This document shows, piece after piece, positions 10,534 through 22,223 of a DNA stretch of 64,000 bases. The stretch covers positions 1,431,017-1,495,016 of the forward strand of contig BFEA01000290.1 in assembly GCA_003427395.1 (NCBI GenBank). The letters are read 5' to 3'. Source of the stretch: Chara braunii. Taxonomy: Eukaryota > Streptophyta > Charophyceae > Charales > Characeae. The first letter of the stretch is position 1. The number at the start of each line of letters is the position of its first letter. The position numbers and the translations under genes are program-made. Under the pieces are notes generated by a model, which ran no database searches, had not been told where the DNA came from, and worked only from the letters and a program-made list of their open reading frames with translations.

Positions 10534-11830
10534 TTGGAGCTGACGAAAATGGTGATGAGTGAAAATATCACAGGGAGCTGGAGAAAGCAACTCAAGAATC
10601 AACCACTCAGAGGGATCAACTTCCAAAGGTGGAAGTCTTATTTTTTTTATGGCAAAAATATTTTTGGTTGGACTGAGAAGTTCAAACAGTTGGTAAGTTG
10701 TCGTGAATGGTTTGATGATCAAATGTTGCAAATAGTGAAGCGATAATGAGAAGTGAAATATAAGAAGAAATTTGTCACGTTGGTGAGTGAATCAGGAGAT
10801 TGAGCGACTTTCAAGGAAAGCTGTTGGATAAATATCTACTTAGATATCAACTTATGAATTTGGCAGATCTTCGGAAAGGTGTCTGTCGAAAGTTCGGATC
10901 CGCTAATCAATTTTTGAGGAAGTTTGTGCGAGTTGCACGACTAATACTAGATATCCCAGACAAGGATAAATTTTTTTTTTTTTGGATAATTTTTCGGAGG
11001 TCGGGCAGCGGAAGTTAATGAAAGACATATAAGGACGGTATGATTTGCAAGAGATAAAGACTAACCTTTTGGTTGAAGATTTTGATGAGATATTTTACCG
11101 CCTACTTAAACAACAGAAAGAGGATATTGAAAAAGAGGATGTATGAAAGATATGATAACAAATATGCGGGTTGAGCAGTTGAACTTCGAAATTATGATGG
11201 TAAACACGAAAGGCAGTAAAAGGAAAGGGAAAAATGTGAATGTCAAGGATATCAGCAGTGAAACTGAAAGTGAGGTGAAAACATTTCGTAGGAAGCTGAT
11301 AAAAGCCGAAAGAAAGACTTTTAATCAAATTCGAGATGGTTAGGTTACAAGTAAAAAGAAAAGGAAAGAGGTGAATGTTGAGGGAAACAACAGTGACACT
11401 AAAAGTGAGGACGAAGAACCTTGTAAGAAACTAATAAAAGCCGAAAGAAAAACTTTGAATCAGATTCGAGGCGGTTACAGTACAAGCAGCAAACACGAAG
11501 AAAATGAAGGAAATGTTGGGAATTATGAACATCACATGGTCAAGGACAGGTAGAACATTTTCAGCCCAAACCAAACCAGCCTAAGCCTGGGGGAGACCGT
11601 GGGCGAGCACGAGGAAATATTGAAAGACGTAAAAATTGACAGAAAGACCTAACATGTAAATATTGAGATCTAAAGGGACGTATCGCTCGGTTCTCCCAGA
11701 TCCTCACCAACGATGAGGCTGACAAGATTGTATATACCACCATCCGAGATAAGGTGTTTGATTATGAAGAGAATCTGATTGATTCAAACATCGAAGGTGG
11801 TATGAAGAGGGAAATTGATGTGCAAAAATG
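10534..11830 (+). pseudogene. gag: Ty3/gypsy gag relic with zinc knuckle
   Basis: Capsid and nucleocapsid remains lie about 200 bp downstream of the PBS. Open fragments appear in several frames (10534-10746, 10800-11018, 11143-11343, 11371-11553). The middle pieces repeat a charged text ending KLIKAERKTxNQIR, which occurs twice (11293-11340 and 11428-11475), so part of gag was duplicated. A zinc knuckle is recognisable at 11655-11696 with exact CX2CX4HX4C spacing, but only the first Cys survives: the second is a TGA stop, the His is Arg and the last Cys is Ser. The following text (LTNDEADKIVYTTI) continues in frame. The product cannot be made. Family assignment rests on the knuckle and on the PBS, RNase H and integrase around it. 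Confidence 0.65.
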
Positions 11831-11912
11831 AAGTTTGGGAATGATGTGCAAGACAGCAAGCGGCGATAGACAATATGAAGGTGGAATTTTGACAAGGTGG
11901 GATGATTTTCGA

Positions 11913-12306
11913 CATTCCTTGTTTTAACAATGATCTGAATATTGTTGAAACAGATGCAGGGTCCACCACTCTATGCGAAGTTCTGATCCAGAAGGATAAG
12001 GAAAAACGATAACGACCATTGAGATTCGAAAGGCAGACTTTGAATACTGTCGAGTGTAACTATTCTCAAACCAAGAAGAAGACTCCGACGGTGCTTCACT
12101 GTCTTCAGAAATTCCAGAATTATGTATTTGAAAAATGTTTCATTATGCGCGTGGATCCTACGACCTTGGCTCAGTCATTGAGGAATTATACTCCTTCGGA
12201 TCCGACTATTACTCAATGGTTAACATATATTTGGATGTTTGATTTTAAAATCGAGCATATTTTCGATACTCAGAACCGGGCGGATGAGCTGAGTCGAATC
12301 GAATGA
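11913..12306 (+). pseudogene. pol (RNase H part): Ty3/gypsy RNase H domain relic
   Basis: Text typical of the RNase H domain that follows gypsy reverse transcriptase is visible in one frame. It starts with IVETDAGSTTL, whose Asp (codon 11953-11955) is the first catalytic residue, then NYSQTKKKTPTVLHCLQKF, and ends with WLTYIWMFDFKIEH and NRADELSRIE. One stop (TAA, 12010-12012) breaks the frame. Protease and reverse transcriptase are absent: only about 80 bp separate the post-knuckle gag text from RNase H, so an internal deletion of roughly 1.5-2 kb is inferred. Decay products only; not functional. Confidence 0.8.
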
Positions 12307-12333
12307 GACTCATCTAAGCACCAAGCAGAAAAT

Positions 12334-13830
12334 TTGATCCCCATGAATGGTTTCCTGTACAAAGAGCAGCAACGACTGAGTATTAATTACTTGGTAAATG
12401 CTTCCTTTCGATCCGGAAAATCTTTTCGGAACCCACCAAGTTCTTATCTGGTGCGTCCAAGACTTTTGATGGGGGAACCATTCATCGAAGAAGATCCATG
12501 GGGCGAGAGGGTTGCAAAGTGAATTATGAGTTTAACATTGTCTGACTCAGTCAGACTTGCAGACAAGTCTTTGACAATCGAAGGACGACACGACCAACTT
12601 GACAAGACCTTTAGAATTTCTGGAGGTTTATTATTTATAGTACGTTTTTTGATGCAAGAAGACCATCTCAAAATAATGGCAAGAGAAGGAGGAAGCAGTG
12701 AAGTCAATGAAGCTTTCCACGAAAACGAGTATGATGAAATTTACCAAAAGATGAGTTTGTGGTTGAATGAGTAATTGATTGAAAATGAGGTCGATTCAAA
12801 AGTCATCTCTTTGCGAAATCTGACGACGACATCCCGAGAAGAGTGGTATGTGGGTTGACAAAATAACTTGAAGTGATTGCCCCGCTGCACGATGAGGTTG
12901 CAAGTGGTCACAGATCGACACGAATCACTTTAAGAAAGATTTAACATCTGTACTTCAGGAAAGGGATGGGGAGGATGGTTGTTGATTTTTGCAATTCCTG
13001 CTTCCTTTGTCAGAACCGTTCGAATATGCGATACATTGAGTCACTTAACCCGTGCTATGTGGTTGAGCATGTCACTCATGATTAACGGATACATGTGTAT
13101 CTTGGATGTTAGGGATAACTTAACCGGTTGCATTGATAATTTGCAATCTGTGAACGAGCTGAAAAAGTCATTTCAGAATGTATCGAAAAATTATACCTTC
13201 GATATTCGTTCATTAACGATTTTGTAATTGATGGAGGTGGAAAGTTTCGACATGACCATGTGTAAATTGTGTTGAAAAAACTCGAGGTAAATTACAGTAA
13301 TACTATAAAAACTTACCTACATGCTAACATTTCTGTTGAGCGAGAGCATGTTACTTTGATAAATTTTTTGGCAAAGTTGTGTAGGATAAGGCGTCAACAT
13401 GACTTGTTTATCTAAGGACGATAATGTTTGTGAGAAATATTACTATTACGCGAACGACTGGATATGTTACAGTGAGTCGATGGTTTTGTCGACGTGCAAC
13501 TATTCTAAGCACGAGTAAGATATGCAAGCTAATATTTTTAGAAAAGAATTACTTGACCCAAAAGCGAAAATAATAATGATCACATAAGAGAGAATTGAAG
13601 AGGCCGCTACTTCTAATGCGGAAAGTAGGCAGGCAAGCAAAGTCAGATGGGACAAGCGACCTTGGTTTCGCAAAAAGTCATTGGAAGTAGGCGATATTAT
13701 TCACTTCTACGAGTCGTCTTTTGAAAAATAATGGTAAAGAACGTTGGACAACCGATAGTTGAGACTATATCACATCGTTAAAAAAACAAAACATGGAGCA
13801 TATGAGATTCAAAAATGAATGAGGCACGTG
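12334..13830 (+). pseudogene. pol (integrase part): Ty3/gypsy integrase relic
   Basis: Integrase landmarks appear in order over several frames: the CxxC of the zinc domain (Cys codons 13000-13002 and 13009-13011, text SCFLCQNR); a LDVRDNLTG segment (about 13101) at the first core-Asp region; IDGGGKF with the second Asp at 13230-13232; a VEREHVTLINFLAKLC segment (about 13335-13385) in the region of the core Glu; and a C-terminal segment ASKVRWDKRPWFRKK, VGDIIHFY, LYHIVKK (13635-13790) like the GPY-type integrase tail. Frameshifts and stops interrupt it repeatedly. The upstream linker (12334-12774) is open in two pieces with no clear motif. No 3' LTR is visible after 13830. Confidence 0.75.
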
Positions 13831-14365
13831 GTCGAAATTGGGTTTCTGACTCTTATTTACCGAAATTGTTTCATAGAGATAAAAAGGAAATTTTATTTTG
13901 AAATTTGCTGCAAAATTATGATACTTTCATTTTTTTTTTTAATTTGGAAAACAACATCGAAACATAGCTTAGAGTGTAACTTTTTTATTTTCTTACTAAA
14001 AAAAAAATATTTTCTCATTAAAGAAATTTTATTTTGAATTTTGAGTTAATTTTTGGTATTTTCATTGTTAAGATAGAATGTATTAAGCTTCATATGATTG
14101 TAAAATTTAAATATTGATTGTGGAATGAACTTTCCTTATAATTTGATCGTAAATTAATATATTGAGAAAGATGACAATTTTGAATTTTTAATAATATTTT
14201 TTTTTAGTGAATTGTTTGTATCTATATAACATCGTGTTTGGGTTCGATGACTGATCCCGAACATTCGCGACCGAACGCGAACGAGCGTAAAAACCCTCCG
14301 ATCATGAATATAACAATATCATTAAAAAAAAAAAAACTCAGAACACTATGAAAAAAATATGTCTT
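13831..14365. other. AT-rich non-coding stretch
   Basis: Very AT-rich sequence with a short repeated word GAAATTTTATTTTGAA (about 13888 and 14023) and a CpG-rich patch at 14240-14310 recalling the start of the window. No gene is seen. If the gypsy element had a 3' LTR here, it is unrecognisable. Confidence 0.4.
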
Positions 14366-14369
14366 ATGT

Positions 14370-15510
14370 ATATGCTACCAGCCAGCCCGTCCAGATCACC
14401 TTGTTAGCCCAGGCGGCCAGATCATGCAAGCGCTAAAGACGGTCCTGGAAAAAAAATAAAAACCCTCCTAAAACAAATTATGTTACGCAGAAAAATAAAA
14501 TTAACAACTTTTGCCTCACATCCAAATTATTCACCGAATTGCTAGGCTACCAGAGTGGTCCGGGTCCACTTTCCCGACCGGGTCAAAAATATATAAAAAA
14601 ACTAAGCTACCAGCCGGGCCACCCGGGTCACCCTATTTTCCCAAGCGGCCGACCGTGCGAGGACCAGGGAAGGTCCCAGCCAAAAAAAAAAAAAAAAATC
14701 CAAAAAGTCCGAAAAAAAACTATGTTATGCAAAACTAGGCTACCATAGTGGCCCTGGATCACTTGCCCGGCCGGGCCAAAAAAAAATATATATGTATTAT
14801 TTTTAAGTTTTATTTTTTATTCTAAATTTGGTGAAGAATTTCGATGTGACCTTGAGGCAAAAGTTGTTCAGTTTATTTTTTGGCATAACATAGTTTGTTT
14901 TCGGATTTTTCGGATTTTTTTTTTTTTTTTTTTTTTTGCTGGGACCTTTCTTGGTCCTTGCACGGGCTGGCCACCCGGGACCCGGGCGGCCCGGCTGGTA
15001 GCCTAGATGCAAAACATAAACTGAACAACTTTTGTCTCAAGGTCACGTCGAAATTCACTACCAAATTTAAAACAAAAATTTTAATTAAAAATAATTTTTA
15101 TTTTTTTATTTCTTTATATCTGTTTAGCCCGACCGCGCAAGTGGACCCGGGCCACTCTGGTAGCCTAGTAAAAAAATAAAAAAATAAAAGTTATTTTTAC
15201 ATTTAAATTTTTATTTTAAATTTGGTAATGAAATTCGTTGTGATCCTAAGACAAAAGTTGTGCATTTTATTTTTCTACATAACATAGTTTGTTTTCATTT
15301 TTTTTTTTTCATTTTTTTTTTTTTGGCCGGGACCTTCCCTGATCCTTGCACATCCCGAGAAAATAGTGTGATCCGAGCGGTCCGACTGGTAACCTAGCCG
15401 AATTGCAAATAAAAATTAAAGTTCACAAATAGTTAATTATTAGTTTTATTTCTTTTATTGTTTCTTACCTAGTCGGACAAGTGATCTCGGACCACTCTGG
15501 TAGCCGAGGG
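14370..15510. repeat. Alternating inverted GC-rich repeat
   Basis: Two GC-rich cassettes alternate in both orientations. One is GGCTACCAGAGTGGTCC plus GGGTCCACTTGCCCG (14545, 14745; reversed at 15125-15170 and 15470-15505). The other is CTACCAGCCGGGCCACCCGG, a GTGCGAGGACCAGGGAAGG word, then an A-run (14610-14700; reversed at 14925-15005 and 15320-15400). AT-rich spacers carrying AACAACTTTTGCCTCA or its complement and CTATGTTATGC are also shared and inverted (14490, 14725, 14885, 15015, 15250). The arrangement suggests a fold-back element or nested MITE-like elements. No coding. Confidence 0.65.
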
Positions 15511-15519
15511 TTATTTACA

Positions 15520-17590
15520 CTCGTGGTCAATAGGTGGTGTCATTTTCGGCGAAGTTTTCACTAAAACTGACATATTTCCCTTGATTTTTGCTTCTTTTTT
15601 TTTTTCCCTGATATGTATAAGTTTTAGGGTATATCTGTATTCAGTTTCAGCGTATTTGGACGAGTAACGAAAAAGTAGGCAAAAACACCGAATTCAAGAA
15701 ACATTTTGGTGAATTTCGAAAGCTACGTGGAATAGGGTTTTGTTGTGGTGTTCATTTATTTTTTTTCGTTTTTTTTTTCTTGTTTTTTTTTTAATGTTAT
15801 TATTATGAGCCTGCATAGTTTGTTTGCAAAAGATTCGACAACATTGCTTGTAGGGAAGCAGCGAAAAACCCTGAATTTTTTGTCTTTCATTAACCGGGTG
15901 TTGTAAAATAATAATACAAACAAGTTTTATCTGGGCGGTATGCTCAAATTCGTAACCAAACTCGAGTTAAGAATCAAAAACCTAAATTATTATTATTATT
16001 ATATATTTTTTTAATGTTTGATTGAACACGTTCAAAAAACGTTCAGAAAAGCTTCAAACATGTTCGATGTGCCATATAAGTTTGTTTTTTTTTATGAATC
16101 GTTAATATATATTATTTAAAAAATATTTTGTGAATGAACATGTTTGATATGGTGATGAGTAACTTTAGATGTATAACTTAAAAAAAAAAAATGTATAGTC
16201 GTTTCACGGACATACAGTTCAATTTATTTATATAAATTATAATGGTGATACTCTATTTCATAGCATGTTGTGATAATTTTTGAAAGACGTGAGCTCCACA
16301 GGCGGTAGTGAGGCCTGTGCTGGAACTTTGTAACTTGTCCATAGTGGGATGATGTCACCTTCCTTGTGGAAGAGGGTAGCTCATCATCGTCATAAGGGAG
16401 GAGAGTTCTGCAATTTTGTCACGACAATGCCGATAGAGTACGCGACTATGATTCACTGTGAGGATAGGGTTGGTCACCTAACTTTGTCATGAACACAATC
16501 ACCTTATTCTCACAAAGAAGGTATGACCAACCTTTGGTTGTGTGAGAGAAGGTTGTCCTACCCTAAAGGAAGAAGAATGATAAGGTTGTGAAGCTGAAAT
16601 CGGAAGGAATGTGGTGAGGCTTAAATTTAAAGTGATATCGGGATGTTATCGTTTTAAAGATTATCGTGACACCACTCCTCGACGCTCATCACATTAAGTT
16701 CATAACAATCAAACATAATATGTTTATGAGTATGAAGAGAAAAAATCACACTATTGGATAAAGAAAAAAATCGGACTTCGATGGATGATTTCTCTCATGA
16801 ATGATCAAAGTTTCATAAATTTGATATATTTTGAAAGATCCGTCGAGGGTTAATCGTGATTCATTCAAAAATTTAGTTTGTACAAGTTTTCTGGAGAGAA
16901 ACGAGACATTTGAGGCCTTTTTCGTTTTGTTGATTTCTCTGCCTGTAGTATAATGTGGGTATCCTCATGTACATGGGAGACTCAGGTTAACCTCCTTACG
17001 ATGTTGTGTACGCCGAGGTGTTATGAGATGCATCCTCGTAAACCCACGAGACGCCGGTTAGATTACCGACAGTAAAATGAAATTCCCCAGATGAATATGA
17101 ATGGGGATATCAATTAAATTAGTGATGTTTTGGATCTTGTTGGGGAGTTTCCAGTACCATTCCGAGAGACTAAAAATTCTGAGTGGCCGCTAGTGGGATG
17201 ATGCTGAAACCATAAAAACCTCGGATTTCAAGATATCAAACATTGACAGAGACATCTGCCTATATTTTTTTTTGCTGGTGCCTCATATTTATGCTATAAA
17301 CAATTTGTGACCTGCGGATGTTAAGTTGGGCGATTCAGGGTTAAAATAATTAAAAAGGATGGTTGGGTCATGTGCGCAGTCGAAGCACAGGTGCGTGGGG
17401 ATTTTGATCAATCTGGGTAAAAAAAAATAAAATTTATCGGGATTCGAAACTGCATTGGTAGGCTAAACCACAGGTCCCCCTCACGAAAAAAACCTCAAGG
17501 TACCGGTAGCGCCGTTTCGCGACGGCTACCCGTAGTACAGCGTGGAAAACCGGGCGGGCCTCCGTATGAAATTTTGCGACAAAAATTTGA
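15520..17590. other. Non-coding, mostly unassigned
   Basis: No long frame and no recognisable element. A local inverted pair GGTTGGTCA (16467) and TGACCAACC (16525) with flanking inverted words could form a stem. A TTCAAAAAACGTTCAGAAAAG patch lies near 16030. I see nothing else that supports a call. Confidence 0.4.
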
Positions 17591-17599
17591 AATAAATCA

Positions 17600-18010
17600 A
17601 ATCGGCGCGGCAATTATTTGACTATCAAAATATATATATATATTTTTTCCTGATATTTTTCCCTGAAAGATAACGACCAAATCTGCAAACCCTCAAATTT
17701 TCAGACATTTTGGTGAATTATTCTGAGCACGAAAAATGGGCAAAGTTGCCGCTTGGAAAATGGCGGGATTTGGACCCGTCGGCCTCCGCACAACCCGACG
17801 CCTCAGTACGGTCGCCGCCCCTCCGTACAACCCGGCCCTAACTCACCGGTACCAGGGGTTTTCGGTGGCGGGGGGACCTGTGGTTTAAGAGGCCTACGTC
17901 CTACCCTTAAAGTGTGAACGAGTGCACGCTCCGGGGGTTGGCGGCAAGCTGTTTGAGCGGGCGGGGTAGGCGGAGGCCTGCAGTGCTGTGCAGTCGCTGT
18001 CTCTGCTGGG
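17600..18010. repeat. Diverged relative of the 0.6-kb tandem unit
   Basis: The stretch TGATATTTTTCC.TGAAAGAT, CCTCAAATTTTCA, TCTGAGC.CGAAAAAT, CAAAGTT and CTTG.AAA.T, followed by CGCC-rich sequence, follows the same order as part of the units at 19840-19990 and 20440-20580, but with many changes. It supports a dispersed origin of the tandem unit. No coding. Confidence 0.45.
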
Positions 18011-18059
18011 CACAACTCTTCATATTGAAGGGTTGCTCCTATCTGGTGTGAAATAGGAG

Positions 18060-18325
18060 CGAGCCCAGTAGGTTGACATGCCAGATTATCCCCCTGTGGA
18101 TACTGGGATCGAACTCAGCAGGGCATTACTTGGGCCAACTTCTTTTGGAGCAGCCCATCGGGAAGGCATGAGGCGTGGTCAATTTTGACAGTGGGATCGC
18201 CCAGATCGGGAGGCCGAAATCGGTCGTCCGAGATTAACATGGTCTCTGCGCAACGATGACACACATAAATCGAAAAATGGTCCAAAGTTTTTTTCAAGAT
18301 CCCATCGGGGATTGAACTTCGGTCA
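18060..18325 (-). repeat. Possible SINE-like repeat
   Basis: Shares AGCCCAGTAGGTT and GGCCGAAATCGGTCG with 47480-47545. On the minus strand two segments (near 18106-18118 and 18305-18318) resemble a pol III B box (GTTCGATCC, GTTCAATCC). No A box, tail or target duplication could be established, so this is tentative. Confidence 0.25.
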
Positions 18326-18393
18326 ATGTTTCAGGTAAATGACTTCTTCTGTTTTTTATTTTATATTATTCTTTCATTTTCGTTCCCTTATTT

Positions 18394-18990
18394 CGTGGTC
18401 GTTCAGGTCTCGGAAGCAGGAAATAAGAGGGGAGGTTGCAATGTGCAATCTGGAGATACAAAAAAAAAAAAAGGAAACGAGACATAATTGCCTCGTGGTT
18501 GGGAGAACAACCAAAATGGCTGTGTGGGAGCATAACAGGCTCCCACCACGTTAGGGTTAAATTTTGAGAGTTGTTGGGTCATATTTCTTATCGCAAAACA
18601 TCGAGAAAGTTGGGTTTCTTTTCCCATTAGCCCATCCTTGCTAGAGTAACAAAAATGAAAAATGTGACGCGCATGAGGGAAAGGAGATGAAGAAAAGATT
18701 GAGAGAGGGAGGGAGAGTTGGGAGGAGGACGCTCTACTCCTCCCAACCTGCCAACTGCCCTCCCCGCTTGAGGGCGAGAGCAGAGGAAAAGGAGGGGGTG
18801 GTATTGATTTCAACAGCACGCACCTGACTGCGGTAAGAGTCAGGCACGTTGTAGTCCGATTTAGTTTTATTTTCGTTTTCCTGTTGTTTTTTTTTTTTTT
18901 TTTTTTTGCAATCTTGTGAGGACACTTGTCATCACGAGGTGCCACCGCGGGCAAGCTCCCGATTTTAAACCATCACTACACCCGCCATCA
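18394..18990 (+). repeat. LTR-B-type repeat, uninterrupted copy of 427-709 plus 4560-4800
   Basis: The uninterrupted version of the segment split at 710-4559. It contains the AACAACCA..ATGGCTGTGTGG segment, the purine tract at 18700-18716, then CCCAACCTGCCAACTGCC and CACCTGACTGCGGTAAGAGT, followed by a T/A run and TGTGAGGACACTTGTCATCA. Near the site equivalent to the insertion, GAGTTGGGAGGAGG and CTCCTCCCAAC form a hairpin (about 18714-18743), a plausible weak point. It also carries an extra segment (18565-18665) related to the middle of the downstream tandem units. Confidence 0.65.
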
Positions 18991-18996
18991 TAAATT

Positions 18997-20711
18997 AGGA
19001 GGAACCGGTAGTACAGTGGGAGGAACTGGCGGAGCGACCAAATTTGAAAATGTATCGAATTACCCCCGCAAATTTTTTTTTTTGGTTAAATGATTTTATT
19101 TATTTTTAAAAATATTTTTTCTATAAAGATCACGACAAAATTTATGGACCCTCAAATTTTGAGAGTTGTTGGGTCATCCCTTTGATCACAGAACATCGAG
19201 AAAGTTGTTTTTTTTTTCCCGTTAGCCCATCCTTGCTAGAGTAGCAAAAATGAAAAATGTGATGAAATGGCGCGACATTTAATTCATGGTCTAAAATTTA
19301 TATGCCAATTTTTCTAAGTGCGAAAAATCGCCAAAGTTCACTCTTGAAAATTCTCGGCACGGATCCGCCAGCGTCTGCCGGTCGCCGCCACCCCTAAGAA
19401 CCTGGTCCGTAAGGCCAGGAAAGTCCATTTTAGGCCGGCAGGGGTACGGTGGTTTAAAAGGAGCCTGAAAATTGAAGGGTCAAAGAGGAAAAGGCTAAGT
19501 ACAACCTTTTCCTTGACTTATTAGGAGGAACCGGTAATATAGTGGGAGGAACTGGCGGAGCGACAAAATTTGAAAATGTGTCGAATTACCCCCGCGATTT
19601 ATTTTATGGTTTAAATGATTTTATTTATTTATTTAAATATTTTTTGTATAAAGATCACGATAAAATTTACAGACCCTCAAATTTTGAGAGTTGTTGGGTC
19701 ATCCTTCTGATCGCAAAACATCGAGAAAGTTGGGTTTCTTTTCCCGCTAGCCCATCCTTGCTAGAGTAGCAAAAATGAAAAATGTGACGAAATGGCGCGA
19801 CATTTAATTCATGGTCTAAAATTTTATTTTTTATTTTTTTGATATTTTTCCTGGAAAGATCACTGCTTAATCTAAAGGATACCAAATTTTCAAATTTGTA
19901 TGCCAATTTTTCTGAGCGTGAAAAATCGTCAAAGTTCACTCTTGAAAATTCTCGGCCCGGATCCGCCATCGTCTGCTGGTCGCCGCCCCACCTAAGAACC
20001 TGGTCCGTAAAGCCAGGAAAGTTCATTTTAGGCCGGCAGGGGTAGCGGTGATTTAAAAGGAGCCTGAAAATTGAAGGGTCAAAGAGGAAAAGGCTAAGTA
20101 CAACCTTTTGCTTGACAGGAGGAACCGGTAGTATAGTGGGAGAAAATGGCGGAGCGACCAAATTTGAAAATGTGTCGAATTAGCCTCGCGATTTATTTTG
20201 CGGTTTAAATGATTTTATTTATTTTTTAAAATATTTTTTCTATAAGGATCATGACAAAATTTACGGACCCTAAAATTTTGAGAGTTGTTTGGTCATCCCT
20301 CTGATCGCAGAACATCGAGAAAGTTGGGTTTCTTTTCCCGTTAGTCCATCCTTGCTAGAGTAGCAAAAATGAAAAATGTGACGAAACGCCGCGACATTTA
20401 ATTCATGGTTTAAAATTTTATTTTTTATTTTTTTGATATTTTTCCTGGAAAGATCACTGCCTACTCTAAAGGATATGAAATTCTCAAATTTGTACGCCAA
20501 TTTTTCTGAGCGTGAAAAATCGTCAAAGTTCACGCTTGAAAATTCTCGGCCTGGATCCGCCAGCGTCTGCCGGTCGCCGCACCCCCTAAGAACCTGGTCC
20601 GTAAGGCCAAGAAAGTCCATTTTAGGCCGGCAGGGGTAGCGGTGGTTTAGAAGGAGCCTGAAAATTGAAGGGTCAAAGAGGAAAAGGCTAAGTACAACCT
20701 TTTCCTTGACA
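18997..20711 (+). repeat. Three tandem ~0.53-0.6 kb units
   Basis: Units begin with AGGAGGAACCGGTA at about 18997, 19523 and 20117. Each runs through GGCGGAGCGAC, GAGAGTTGTTGGGTCATCC (third unit varied), AACATCGAGAAAGTTG, CCATCCTTGCTAGAGTAGC, GGATCCGCC and ends AAAAGGCTAAGTACAACCTT. The first unit is about 70 bp shorter. Protein-length frames on the minus strand (for example 19667-20161 and 20270-20620) are merely copies of the same repeat and are not genes. The unit's end is also found as single copy at 4825-4880, so the triplication is private to this locus. Confidence 0.8.
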
Positions 20712-21250
20712 TATTTGCCTTGGGAAACGGGTCAGATACATCAAACTGAAAGAGGTTTTATTTCTTCAACCCGTTATAAAAAAAATACAAGAAAAACAGT
20801 TAAAAAAATGCCACGATCTCAACTATCTCGTGAAATTCCGAGATAATTTAGATAATGAATAAAACAAAATAAAAGTTAGGCAATTAAAAAAACTTCCCCC
20901 ACTAAGGCTGTAGTTGTCATGAGGCCGTGGTTAGCCATTGATCTTGGTCAAATCAAGGGTTCACTGTGAACCTGCAATTTTGCCTGGGGGTTGGAGTGAC
21001 GGTCAACCCTCCCGGACCACTATAAAAGAGGCAGTTGCCCCCAACTGCTACAGAAAAGCACTCCTCCTTCTAGTGTGTGACAACACACTTGAGTGTTGTT
21101 GGGCTGTTGGAGAGGTTTCCGGAGGCAACTTAGGAGGAAGTGAAGGTCTACACTGGAGCTTAGAAAGAAGGAGAACAATCAAATCAAATAAAACAGCAAG
21201 GCACTGTGTTTGCAGGAGGCTCCTCTATATACTCTTAGGAGTGGTGGTCG
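20712..21250 (+). repeat. LTR-B promoter segment, copy 2
   Basis: Aligns with 4880-5345 in order. It includes a TATA box (21021-21028) and a small perfect inverted repeat just after it, GCAGTTG (21031-21037) and CAACTGC (21042-21048). The reading frame at 20938-21258 crosses the TATA box and is not considered coding. Confidence 0.6.
21021..21028 (+). promoter_or_regulatory. TATA box of LTR-B copy 2
   Basis: Consensus TATAAAAG within CCACTATAAAAGAGG, at the same place as TATA-like boxes in two other copies of the repeat (5187 plus strand, 38448-38455 minus strand). Confidence 0.5.
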
Positions 21251-22223
21251 GAAGGTAATGAAACGCAAAACAAATTTGAGAGAAGAGCGCAATGTAATAT
21301 AAACCCATCAATCTCGATCAATCAATATTTTTGTGGATCACGTGGCAGTAATGTATGTTGAAGACCCTCATGATATTTGTTCACTACTACGTAGGGTCGT
21401 TGTTTATGAAAACCATTAATCAGATGTCCCTCACGGATTGAGGGTTTTGTCTCCTTCTATTTGACTATTTCTCGTCAATTCTCTGCGTACAAGAATGTGT
21501 CGTTTTCTCATACACTTCTTCAAAATATGCGTATTTTCTGAAAATGCCATGACATGATTGTTGCTGGTCTTTTATCAACTTATAAGATCGCTTCTATTGA
21601 GAGTTGACAATGTTTTTTTTTAATTTTGCTTTGTAAGTAAAGATATTAGTTTAGAACATATCTATGATCCACGTTTAAGTAGCACAACCGAGCCGAAAGA
21701 CGAATAGTGCTTTACGTTGGCTATTATCGTCAACTTGACGCTAATTTTAATTTCTCACCGTTTATTTTATATGTTATGATTCGATTTGATAAAGAGCGTT
21801 AAGAAACCTCATAAATTTAAACATGGTGATTCTCGTTTTAGTGTTGTTGATGTTCAAGAAGAATGATAACTCATTAAGCAAAAGTTGTTGTAGAGTTGAC
21901 GATTGTTCATCTTCTTCTTTTGTGTCTTGCTTCTCTGTTGTGGGCTGTCGTTTCTTGTTAAACTTCGCAGTTATTGTTGTTTGTCTATATCTGATGGTTT
22001 ATATATATATTTTACACAAGACGGACAATACATTGGAGGACTATATTTCAAGACCTCCTCGAAATGTCCACTAAGACGTCATAGAATATGGTTATATAAT
22101 TGATCCTCTCATTCGTCATGTACACAACTCGTACATTCTCAATTTTTATCTTTTTGATGAGGATTTGACTTTCATAGTGTCAAATTTTCATTGTCTCTTC
22201 ACCAACCATCGTTGTTTGACTGA
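21251..22223. other. Non-coding, unassigned
   Basis: Open stretches at 21823-22074 and 21903-22103 overlap in different frames and show no family motif. Nothing else is supported. Confidence 0.35.

Noticed and set aside
18403-20620. Minus-strand frames of 116-183 codons
   Set aside because: They share the same text because they cover the same repeated segment (GAGTAGCAAAAATGAAAAAT region); no domain and no independent support.
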